Below are positions 7,588 through 14,220 of a DNA stretch of 24,541 bases, piece by piece (position 1 is the first letter of the stretch; every line of letters begins with the position of its first letter). Location: assembly GCF_001556045.1 (NCBI RefSeq), contig NZ_LSIC01000076.1, positions 1-24,541 on the forward strand, read 5' to 3'. This DNA comes from Bradyrhizobium sp. CCH5-F6 (lineage in GTDB: Bacteria; Pseudomonadota; Alphaproteobacteria; Rhizobiales; Xanthobacteraceae). The notes under the pieces are model-generated. The model did no database searches, had not been told where the DNA came from, and saw nothing but the letters and a program-made list of their open reading frames with translations. The translations under genes and the position numbers were made by a program.

Positions 7588-8177
7588 TTGTTTGCAAACC
7601 GCTTCACCGCATTCGTCGATGCGTGCTCGCTTGCAAGCGCGCTCAAAAGGAATCTGCTTCTCTCCTTGGCGGAGGCGGAATTTTTTCGTCTCCGCTGGTC
7701 GAGCCCCGTCCTGGATGAGTCCGAAACAGCTATCGAGGAAATTTTGACCGGCAAGGGTTCGCCGACGCCGCGGCGCGCGCAGAGCGGGCGCGCGCCAGCA
7801 TGGAAGCTGCCTTCGAAGACGCCATGGTTACAGATTTTGATAACTTCTTGCCGGTTGCGGCGGGTCTGCCCGATCCCAACGATCACCACGTTGTTGCTGC
7901 GGCGGCCAAGACGGAAGCCGCAATGATCGTAACGGAAAACCTTAAGGACTTTCCGGCGGCAATTCTTTCCGACCTGAACATGGAGGCGAAATCGGCCGAC
8001 GCTTTCATTGCGGATACTATCGCACTCGACGAAGCTCGCGCTGTTGCAGCCATTCGGCGTATGCGCGAACGCTTCAAGAAACCGGAAATGACGCCGGCGG
8101 AGCTCTTGCTCGTAATGGAAGCTGCGGGACTGATTGAGACGGTTGACGTGCTAAGGCCGCACGTGGAATCCCTCTAG
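7588..8177 (+). pseudogene. PIN-domain ribonuclease toxin, frameshifted near 7755-7757
   Basis: The toxin partner of the preceding antitoxin is a PIN-fold RNase that would cleave RNA through a Mg-binding acidic cluster. The N-terminal part is read from a TTG at 7588: FANRFTAFVDACSLAS with the first PIN Asp at about residue 11, then ALKRNLLLSLAEAEFFRLRW. After EEILTGKG the frame is lost. The continuation is in the frame ending at 8177: FADAAARAERARASMEAAF, then DPNDHHVVAAAAKTEAAMIVTENLKDF with the remaining acidic residues. Adding one G to the run at 7755-7757 restores one protein of about 196 residues (AAG GGG TTC). As written, the toxin is truncated at 7926 and probably inactive, unless this is a sequencing error. 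The start codon TTG lies two bases after the antitoxin stop. Confidence 0.8.
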
Positions 8178-8596
8178 GTCAGTAGCCAACCAGACGGGCT
8201 TTTGGCAACGCGATCTTGATGCAAACTCGACTTCGGATATTCCATAATGAGTATTATGCGAATCAATCAACGATGCGAACTCACATCGACGCCCATCTCC
8301 CCAGATCAGCCGGACCTGCATTGATGCGATGTCGCATCCTCGGCCAAACTGTTGCGCCTCGGACTCGATGATCAGGCGCCCTGTGTCCCCCGTTGCGCAA
8401 CGCTGGAACAGGGCAGCGTTGCGGCAGGATGAAAACAGCCGCTATTGATTTTCGACATAATGGCATCAAATGGATGACGTTTACCAAGGGTCTGCTTCCA
8501 TGTCGACGGCGTGGTTTTTTCCGACAACCGTGTCTTAGCGGGTTTGGTCGATTAGATATCCGACTCTGCCTCAACTCGCTAAAAATGTAATACCTT
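8178..8596. other. 419-base intergenic stretch holding dif-like site C
   Basis: Between the toxin stop and the last gene of the leftward operon I see only the dif-like site at 8237-8264. No hairpin with a T run is evident at the 3' end of the operon (8500-8596), so its termination is not explained by an intrinsic terminator that I can see. Short frames here have no protein-like character. Confidence 0.5.
8237..8264 (-). other. dif-like XerC/XerD-type site C (inverted relative to A and B)
   Basis: Read on the minus strand, the C arm is GATTCGCATAA, the centre is TACTCA and the D arm is TTATGGAATAT. The D arm is identical to that of site B, and the C arm shares TTCGCATAA with site A. The centre differs from A and B, as expected for Xer sites, where the central hexamer is the variable part. 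It lies 60 bases after the toxin stop codon. Confidence 0.6.
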
Positions 8597-9502
8597 CTAT
8601 ACCCTGGAAATGAGGTGCCGTTGATCGTACTCGGCAACGAATCCCAGGCGCTGTTGCGCGTGCGAAAGGTCATACAGCGGCGCAAACGGCTGCCGTCTAT
8701 AGACCTCCGGACTGCGGATCTCGACGGCGCTCCCGTGCAGAAGACGCAACCGATCAAGCGTTGGCTCGGGTGAAAGCGTGACCTGCGACGAGAGATAGAA
8801 TTTCTCGAAGCCGCCTTTCGGCATCCTCATCTCCATGGCGAGACGGAATGCGCGGGCGAGATCACGGGCATCGATGTGATGGTGAAGCGGGCCTCCTCCG
8901 GCCGATGACGGCCCCCCGGCCGCTGGCCCATGATAGTTCTCCGGATCCTTAGCACGGGCGACAATCTCCGGTGCCATCTCCGGGTAGGCGACAAAGACCG
9001 TCCGGAGAGCCACGACCGACATTCCGCGCAATGCGTAAGCTCGGGAGAGATCTTCGCCCAATATCTTGCTGACGGCATAGGGATCGGTGGCCAGCAACGG
9101 ATGGTCGAGATCGAGTGGCGCATAGAGTGGCTGCAACATGCGACCTTCGCGCACCGTATAGCCTGCTACCGAATCGCTCGAACAGAATACGAAGCGCTCG
9201 ATCCGGGCGGCCTCGGCAGCCTCGAGCACCGTGTAGGTACCTTGCACGTTGACACGCATGATGGTCTGCCCGTCCCCCGACCAGATATTCGGCACGGCGG
9301 CGATATGGAGAACGGCCTCGACGTCCTTTAGCGCGTCGGCGACCGCAACTGCATCCGTGACATCCGCGACACGCCAGTCGATATCAGCCTTGCCGCGTCG
9401 GCGATCGAAGCCGCGGACGCGATATCCACTGGACAACAATTCTTCGACGACAAACCGACCGAGGAGTCCGGCCGCCCCGGTAACCAGTACAAGCTTTGTC
9501 AT
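8597..9502 (-). CDS. NAD(P)-dependent epimerase/dehydratase (extended SDR), 301 aa
   Basis: This is an extended short-chain dehydrogenase/reductase of the sugar epimerase/dehydratase type. The Rossmann motif GAAGLLG is at residues 9-15, D33 sits at the end of strand 2 followed by RRR, the catalytic serines are in CSSDS (about 108-111), and YAVSK gives Y142 and K146. The C-terminal substrate region includes DARDLARAFRLAM. It acts on a keto/hydroxyl group of a sugar-like or ring substrate, and the product is not predictable. The start ATG overlaps the stop of the upstream TIM-barrel gene by ATGA, which indicates translational coupling. It is the last gene of the 11-gene run. The HHH motif near the middle (GGGPLHHHIDARD) fits the LHH/VH-D element common in this subfamily. 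Confidence 0.9.
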   Translation of the reverse strand: MTKLVLVTGAAGLLGRFVVEELLSSGYRVRGFDRRRGKADIDWRVADVTDAVAVADALKDVEAVLHIAAVPNIWSGDGQTIMRVNVQGTYTVLEAAEAARIERFVFCSSDSVAGYTVREGRMLQPLYAPLDLDHPLLATDPYAVSKILGEDLSRAYALRGMSVVALRTVFVAYPEMAPEIVARAKDPENYHGPAAGGPSSAGGGPLHHHIDARDLARAFRLAMEMRMPKGGFEKFYLSSQVTLSPEPTLDRLRLLHGSAVEIRSPEVYRRQPFAPLYDLSHAQQRLGFVAEYDQRHLISRV

Positions 9503-10332
9503 GACGGGCGTCCCGTCGATTGTGGCGGAAAGCCTACTTTTGCCAGAAGGTGATGGCTCTGAGGGATCGCGGTCCCCGGATCATCCGCGAGGATCTCGAG
9601 CATCGTTGGTCCGTGGTAGCCGATCTCCTTGAGGGCGGCGGCGACCTCAGCGAACGGCACCGTGCCGGTGCCGATCGGATCATGACGCCAAATCTTCCTG
9701 GTCGTGTCGGAGACGTGCACGATGCGCAGGACGTCGGCGAGCTTCCGAATTCCCTCAGCGGGCGACTCACCAATGAAATAGGCGTTCGCGGCATCGTAAG
9801 TTGCGCCGAGGTCTTCAGATTTGAAACTGCGGACGAATGTCCCGAGGGTATTCGCATCGGGGAACGATGCCATCGGGACATTCTCGATGGCCAGCTTGAT
9901 GCCCTTCGCCTGGGCGTAGGGCAGCAATTTCTCGATCGAGTCACGCATCCAGTTCGTACGAGCTTCGACGGTAGGCGGCGCCAACGGGCTCATTCGGCCG
10001 GGCACGGTCACCACCCAATGCACATTGATGTCTGACGCCAGATCGATTGTCTGCTTGAACATCTCGATTGAAGCCGCCCGCACCTCGGGCCATGGGCTCG
10101 CCAGGTTGTGATCAAGACTCGGAAGGTTCATCGCGCAATCGGAAGCCTTTACCTCGTCCAACAGCGCCGCGAGCTTGCGTCTTGAAGACTGGTCGAAGTC
10201 GGCAAGCGGCAGATGAGGAGGGTGAACCAGGAACTCGAATGTTCGGTAGTTGAGGTCCGCAAGCTGGCGCACGCAATCGATCACCGGCGTCGTCCAGGCG
10301 TAGGCGTAGGTATTGATGCCCATCGTGATCAT
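9499..10332 (-). CDS. Sugar phosphate isomerase/epimerase-like TIM barrel (AP endonuclease 2 fold), 277 aa
   Basis: The protein belongs to the xylose-isomerase-like TIM barrel superfamily that includes IolE, IolI and hydroxypyruvate isomerase. The expected metal ligands are all visible in order: E150 in KLAIEN, D180 in ATYDAAN, H206 in IVHVSD and E246 in MLEIL. It should therefore bind a divalent metal and isomerise, epimerise or dehydrate a keto-sugar or cyclitol. I chose ATG at 10332 (MITMGIN), with GGAG about 11 bases upstream. A second ATG at 10323 is possible. The frame is open further upstream, but that part is read within the flavoprotein gene. It lies 34 bases after the flavoprotein stop and overlaps the next gene by ATGA. 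Confidence 0.88.
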   Translation of the reverse strand: MITMGINTYAYAWTTPVIDCVRQLADLNYRTFEFLVHPPHLPLADFDQSSRRKLAALLDEVKASDCAMNLPSLDHNLASPWPEVRAASIEMFKQTIDLASDINVHWVVTVPGRMSPLAPPTVEARTNWMRDSIEKLLPYAQAKGIKLAIENVPMASFPDANTLGTFVRSFKSEDLGATYDAANAYFIGESPAEGIRKLADVLRIVHVSDTTRKIWRHDPIGTGTVPFAEVAAALKEIGYHGPTMLEILADDPGTAIPQSHHLLAKVGFPPQSTGRPS

Positions 10333-10366
10333 GACCTGCTCTCCTTCAGTGGCATTACGCTCGTGG

Positions 10367-12073
10367 CTAACGCGCATCCTGGTGTGCCTTGACCGCTTCT
10401 TTGCCGGCGATCCATCCGAACACCAGAGCCGGACCCAGCGTAATTCCCGGTCCCGGGTAGGCCCCCTCCATGACTGACGCCATGTCGTTACCGCAGGCGT
10501 AGAGGCCCGGTATGGCCGTCCCGTCCGGTCTGAGAACCCGTGTCGAGGCATCCGTCACGATGCCCGCCGACATGCCCAAATCGGCCGGCACGACCTTGAC
10601 GGCATAGAACGGTGCCTGCTTGATCGGTCCGACGCACGGATTTGGTTTCACGTCGGCGTCCCCGAGCGAGCGCTGGTAGACATCACCGCCGCGACCAAAC
10701 TCCGGATCCTCCCCCTTCTCTGCCCCGACATTGAAATTGCGCACAGTCTCATCCAGGGCCGCGACCGGCACGCCGATCTGCTTGGCGAGGTCCGCAAGGG
10801 ATGCAGCCTCGATGAGATAGCCAGACGCGATATCGCCTTTGATCGATGTCGAAAACGGCTTGATCTTGCCGAGACCGTATTTCCAGAGGAAGCCGCAGTC
10901 GCAGATCAGCCAGGCTGGAATCGCACTGTTGGCGTGCGAGAGTTGCGCACGAACGAACTCGTGGTAGGACAGAGCCTCGTTGACGAACCGCTGGCCATTG
11001 CAGTCGACGGCGATCAGGCCGGGTTTGGCGCGGTCGGTGACCGTGTGAGGAAAGACGCCTGCGCTGCCGTCCGCGCGGACAAAGGTAGAGGCCGGAACCC
11101 AGAACGCCCCTTCCCTTGTCGATGACGACAGGCTGGCACCCAAGGCACTGGCGAGGACGGCTCCCCGCGGCTGCGGACCGGATTTGACCGTTGCAGTCAG
11201 CGTTCCCGCAGCTTCGGGGACATAGTTGCGACGGATCTCGGGCTGATGCGAGATGCCGCCGGTGGCGAGAATGATGCCGCGGCGGGCCACGAGCCTGGTC
11301 GATCGTCCCTGCGCATCCTGTGCAACGACCAGCGAGACACGGCCGTCCGGTCCGAGCTCAAGGCTTTCGACGCCGACGCCGGTCCGTATCTCCACCTTGA
11401 GATCGAGTGCGGACCGAAGCAGGCGCGCGACCAATGCATTGCCGAGATACAACGACGTGCCACGGCGCGCCTTGAGGCGCTGGAGGAAGTAGTCCAACAG
11501 AAGCCGCGTGACGCGCAGGGTCGACGGCAGCGACTTCATCGCGCGGCGAAAGTGTGGAATGTCCTTGCGGCTGACCATCATGCCGCCGAACAGCGTGAAC
11601 TCCGGCAGAGGGTCCCGCACGAGCCCGAATGCACGGCCCAACTGCCTGCCGTCGAACGGCACAGGTTCGAGAACGCGTCCACCCGCCGTTCCGCCCGGCA
11701 GGTCCGGATAGTAATCCGGATAGGTCGGCACGGGCTGGAATCGAAGCGACGTCGTCGCCTCCAGATCCCGCAGCGCGTCGTCGGCCCGCGCCAGAAAGGT
11801 CTCGAGCTTATCCCGCCTCTTGCCGGGCACGGTAACCGATAGATAGGTCCGCGCAGCCTCGATACTGTCGGGCTGCCCGGCTTCGGCCATCTTGTGGTTG
11901 ACCGGTAGCCAGACCATGCCGCCCGAAATCGCGGTCGTGCCCCCCACGACATCCGCCTGCTCGAGCACGAGCACGGATTTTCCCGCAGCGGCCGCCGTAC
12001 AGGCCGCGGTCAGACCAGCCGCTCCCGCGCCGATGACGATGGCGTCCCAGGCATCGGCCACCGCAGGGGTCAT
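10367..12073 (-). CDS. FAD-dependent oxidoreductase of the 3-ketosteroid delta-1-dehydrogenase / fumarate reductase flavoprotein type, 568 aa
   Basis: This flavoprotein belongs to the FAD-binding-2 family. The dinucleotide motif GAGAAG is at residues 15-20, followed by VLVLEQADVVGGTTAISGG, the FAD-contacting segment of KSTD-like enzymes. RFVNEALSYHEF carries the Tyr of the family's NE..PY motif. The C-terminal GLYACGNDMASVMEGAYPGPGITLGP matches the KSTD end, where the Tyr and Gly of YPGPG (here about 539-543) contribute to catalysis in Rhodococcus KSTD. It would desaturate or reduce a carbon-carbon bond next to a ring ketone. I chose ATG 12073 because it overlaps the upstream SDR stop by ATGA; an open extension to 12115 runs inside the SDR gene. 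Length is normal for the family. No steroid genes are nearby, so a smaller alicyclic substrate is more likely. Confidence 0.9.
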   Translation of the reverse strand: MTPAVADAWDAIVIGAGAAGLTAACTAAAAGKSVLVLEQADVVGGTTAISGGMVWLPVNHKMAEAGQPDSIEAARTYLSVTVPGKRRDKLETFLARADDALRDLEATTSLRFQPVPTYPDYYPDLPGGTAGGRVLEPVPFDGRQLGRAFGLVRDPLPEFTLFGGMMVSRKDIPHFRRAMKSLPSTLRVTRLLLDYFLQRLKARRGTSLYLGNALVARLLRSALDLKVEIRTGVGVESLELGPDGRVSLVVAQDAQGRSTRLVARRGIILATGGISHQPEIRRNYVPEAAGTLTATVKSGPQPRGAVLASALGASLSSSTREGAFWVPASTFVRADGSAGVFPHTVTDRAKPGLIAVDCNGQRFVNEALSYHEFVRAQLSHANSAIPAWLICDCGFLWKYGLGKIKPFSTSIKGDIASGYLIEAASLADLAKQIGVPVAALDETVRNFNVGAEKGEDPEFGRGGDVYQRSLGDADVKPNPCVGPIKQAPFYAVKVVPADLGMSAGIVTDASTRVLRPDGTAIPGLYACGNDMASVMEGAYPGPGITLGPALVFGWIAGKEAVKAHQDAR

Positions 12074-12780
12074 ATCATGCCGCCGTTGGGCCGGATGATC
12101 TGCCCCGTGATCCACGAGGCGTTCTGCGAGGACGCGAACAGCACCACCTCGGCAATCTCTTCCGCGCGGCCAATGCGGTTCAGCGGGCTCATTGCCGCCG
12201 ATCTTTGCTTGGCTTCTTCCGTCTTTCCCGCGCGGAACAGGTCAGTATCGACCGGCCCCGGAGCGACTGCGTTGACGCGGACTTCGCGGCCCGCCAGTTC
12301 CTTCGACATCGACCGCACGAGACTCTCGACCGCCGCTTTCGTTGCGGTATAGGGGCCTCCCCCGGGAATTCCCAAACCGGTCATCGATGTGGTCAATGCC
12401 ACGATCGAGCCGCCCTTCGGCACGCGCCGCGCGGCCTCGGACAGCACATTGAACGCGCCGACGATGTTGACGTCGACGAGCTCCTGAAAATCCGCCAAGG
12501 GGAAGTCCGCCATCGGACGCGGCGGCCGGTTGATGCCGGCATTGGCCACGACAGCAATCGGCGCGACGCCGAAATCCGCGGTCACGCGCTCAAAGACATC
12601 GGCCACACCCTTGGCATCGCGGATATCGACCTTGTATGCACGCCCGACCGGCTTTGCGGGCGCGTCCGCCGCATAGGTGCTGGCCACCTGCCAGCCCGCG
12701 TTCTCGAACGCACTACAGCAGGCGGCGCCGATGCCGCGCGAGCCACCGAAAATCAGAACTACGGGTGAAGGCTTGGTCAT
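12070..12780 (-). CDS. Classical SDR oxidoreductase (FabG-like), 236 aa
   Basis: This is a NAD(P)-dependent alcohol/ketone oxidoreductase. The cofactor motif GGSRGIG is at residues 12-18, NAG at 80-82, a catalytic Ser in TTSM (about 132), and YTATK gives Y144 and K148. GQIIRPNGGMI is the usual C-terminal end. Length is typical of a single-domain classical SDR. It probably oxidises a secondary alcohol to the ketone handled by the neighbouring flavoprotein, with which it shares an ATGA overlap. It starts 21 bases after the stop of the upstream epimerase. No fatty acid synthesis genes adjoin it, which argues against a housekeeping FabG role. Confidence 0.92.
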   Translation of the reverse strand: MTKPSPVVLIFGGSRGIGAACCSAFENAGWQVASTYAADAPAKPVGRAYKVDIRDAKGVADVFERVTADFGVAPIAVVANAGINRPPRPMADFPLADFQELVDVNIVGAFNVLSEAARRVPKGGSIVALTTSMTGLGIPGGGPYTATKAAVESLVRSMSKELAGREVRVNAVAPGPVDTDLFRAGKTEEAKQRSAAMSPLNRIGRAEEIAEVVLFASSQNASWITGQIIRPNGGMI

Positions 12781-12801
12781 TTCTGTTCCTCGAACTCTCG
12801 C

Positions 12802-13755
12802 TTACCGTAAGCTTGCCCGGGTCGCGGCGATCGTCGCCGCGATGCCCTTCTTGATGTCGTATTTCGGCTCATAGCCGAGCTCGGCGCGCGCACGGCTGAT
12901 GTCGAGCGCCCCCTTGACGGCGGTCGGGACCACGCCGCCATGGCGATAGACACCGCTGTCGCCGACCGTAATGCGGGCCCCCGGGATCGCCTCATTGACC
13001 GCATCTGCGGTGTCCCGGAGCGTCGGAGCCTCGCCCGTTGCGATGTTGTAGGCATCGAAACGATGCTTCTCCTTGTCGAGCGCGAGCAGGGTGCCGTCGA
13101 CCGTGTCGTCGATGAAAACCTGATCGACGGCCAGATTTGCACCCTCCGTCTGATGATAGGGCTCGCCCCGGAGTGCCGCCTCGATGAAGGTGCGCGGCAA
13201 TCGCAGGCGCGGCAGGTGCGGACCGTAAACCCAGCACGTGCGTACGTTGATGCACTCAAGGCCGTGGTCGCGTGAATAGACCCGACCGTAATGCTCTGCT
13301 GCCAGCTTGGTGAGACCATAGACGCTGGCCGGCTTCTGCGGATGGTCCTCGTCGATCCTGGGTGCCTGGAAATCGCCGTAGGTCTCTTCCGTCGAGATAT
13401 GCACGACACGCCGAACCTTGCGCAGCCTCATCGCCTCGAAGACGTTGATCGAACCTTCGACGTTGACGCGCAGCGTCTTGATCGGGGCGTCCGCTGCAAA
13501 GACGACGCCCACGATCGCTGCCGTGTGCACTACCGCATCGACCGGATGCTTTTCGAACAACCGCACGACCTGATGCCACTCGCCAAAGTCGACCGCCTCG
13601 GCCGACAGCCGGGAATTGCTCGCGGCAAGCGCGGTCATTGCGGGCGAAACCGCGATATCCGCGGCAACGACCGTATCACCCCGGTCGAGCAGCGCCCTGA
13701 CGATGGCGCCACCGAGCCAGCCGCAGCCACCCGTAACGAGAATCTTCTTGCTCAC
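12802..13755 (-). CDS. NAD-dependent epimerase/dehydratase (extended SDR), 317 aa
   Basis: This is a second extended SDR, clearly different from the one at 8597. GGCGWLG is at residues 9-15, and D33 (VAAD) at the end of strand 2 favours NAD over NADP. STEETYGDF contains the catalytic Ser/Thr (about 121-122), and YGLTK gives Y146 and K150. WVYGPHLPR and VFIDDTVDG are typical of UDP-sugar epimerase/dehydratase relatives. It acts on a hydroxyl or keto group of a sugar-like substrate. It lies 10 bases behind the cupin gene in the same operon. The pair of extended SDRs in one operon suggests two successive oxidation or epimerisation steps. Confidence 0.9.
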   Translation of the reverse strand: MSKKILVTGGCGWLGGAIVRALLDRGDTVVAADIAVSPAMTALAASNSRLSAEAVDFGEWHQVVRLFEKHPVDAVVHTAAIVGVVFAADAPIKTLRVNVEGSINVFEAMRLRKVRRVVHISTEETYGDFQAPRIDEDHPQKPASVYGLTKLAAEHYGRVYSRDHGLECINVRTCWVYGPHLPRLRLPRTFIEAALRGEPYHQTEGANLAVDQVFIDDTVDGTLLALDKEKHRFDAYNIATGEAPTLRDTADAVNEAIPGARITVGDSGVYRHGGVVPTAVKGALDISRARAELGYEPKYDIKKGIAATIAATRASLR

Positions 13756-13765
13756 GATTTTTCTC

Positions 13766-14188
13766 TCAACGCGGCTCCGGCTCTTCGTCGGTCGGCGGGC
13801 TCGTGATCACGAGGAACACCAGAGGGTCGATGCCCGTGTTGTGGAACTCATGCACGACGCCCGGCGGGATGAAGGTCACGTCGTTGGAACGCACCACGCG
13901 ACGCTCGCCGTCCACGACCAGCACGCCTTCGCCGGCAAGCACGTGGTAGATTTGCTCCTGCACCTTGTGGACATGGGATTCCACATGCGCACCTGCCTCG
14001 TAGGTCGAAATGCGGTGATCGAAGAACCGGCTGCCCGTGGTTTCGGGCGTGACGATCGCCTTCGACAGAGCCTGGTTGAAGTGGCCCGGATACTGGATCC
14101 ACTGCAGTTCGGCGAGGTTGCGAGTCACCGCGTATTTTTTCTTTTCCGCATCCGCAAATGCGTTTGGGGCGGGCGCCACGATAGTCAT
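13766..14188 (-). CDS. Single-domain cupin protein, 140 aa
   Basis: This is a small beta-barrel cupin. Motif 1 is seen as GAHVESHVHKVQEQIYHVLAGEG, with the His, His and Glu metal ligands, and motif 2 as NDVTFIPPGVVHEFHN, with the fourth His ligand. A complete 3-His-1-Glu metal site is therefore present, so this could be a metal-dependent dioxygenase, isomerase or binding protein. I chose ATG 14188, which has GGAG about 8 bases upstream. A GTG at 14224 in the same frame would overlap the transporter stop by GTGA and add 12 residues, but it has no visible ribosome-binding site. It sits between the importer and the enzyme genes of the operon. Confidence 0.87.
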   Translation of the reverse strand: MTIVAPAPNAFADAEKKKYAVTRNLAELQWIQYPGHFNQALSKAIVTPETTGSRFFDHRISTYEAGAHVESHVHKVQEQIYHVLAGEGVLVVDGERRVVRSNDVTFIPPGVVHEFHNTGIDPLVFLVITSPPTDEEPEPR

Positions 14189-14220
14189 GCGTTGTCTCCA
14201 GTCGTTGATCGGTTCGAATT

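Noticed and set aside
5106..7757. Programmed ribosomal frameshifting in the porin and PIN genes
   Set aside because: Neither site has a slippery heptamer or a following structure typical of programmed shifts. Simple homopolymer indels explain both.
8462..8489. CGACATAA-TGGCAT-CAAATGGATGA as a degenerate dif-like site
   Set aside because: The D arm lacks the TTATGGAAT core and the C arm lacks GCATAA, so the resemblance is too weak.
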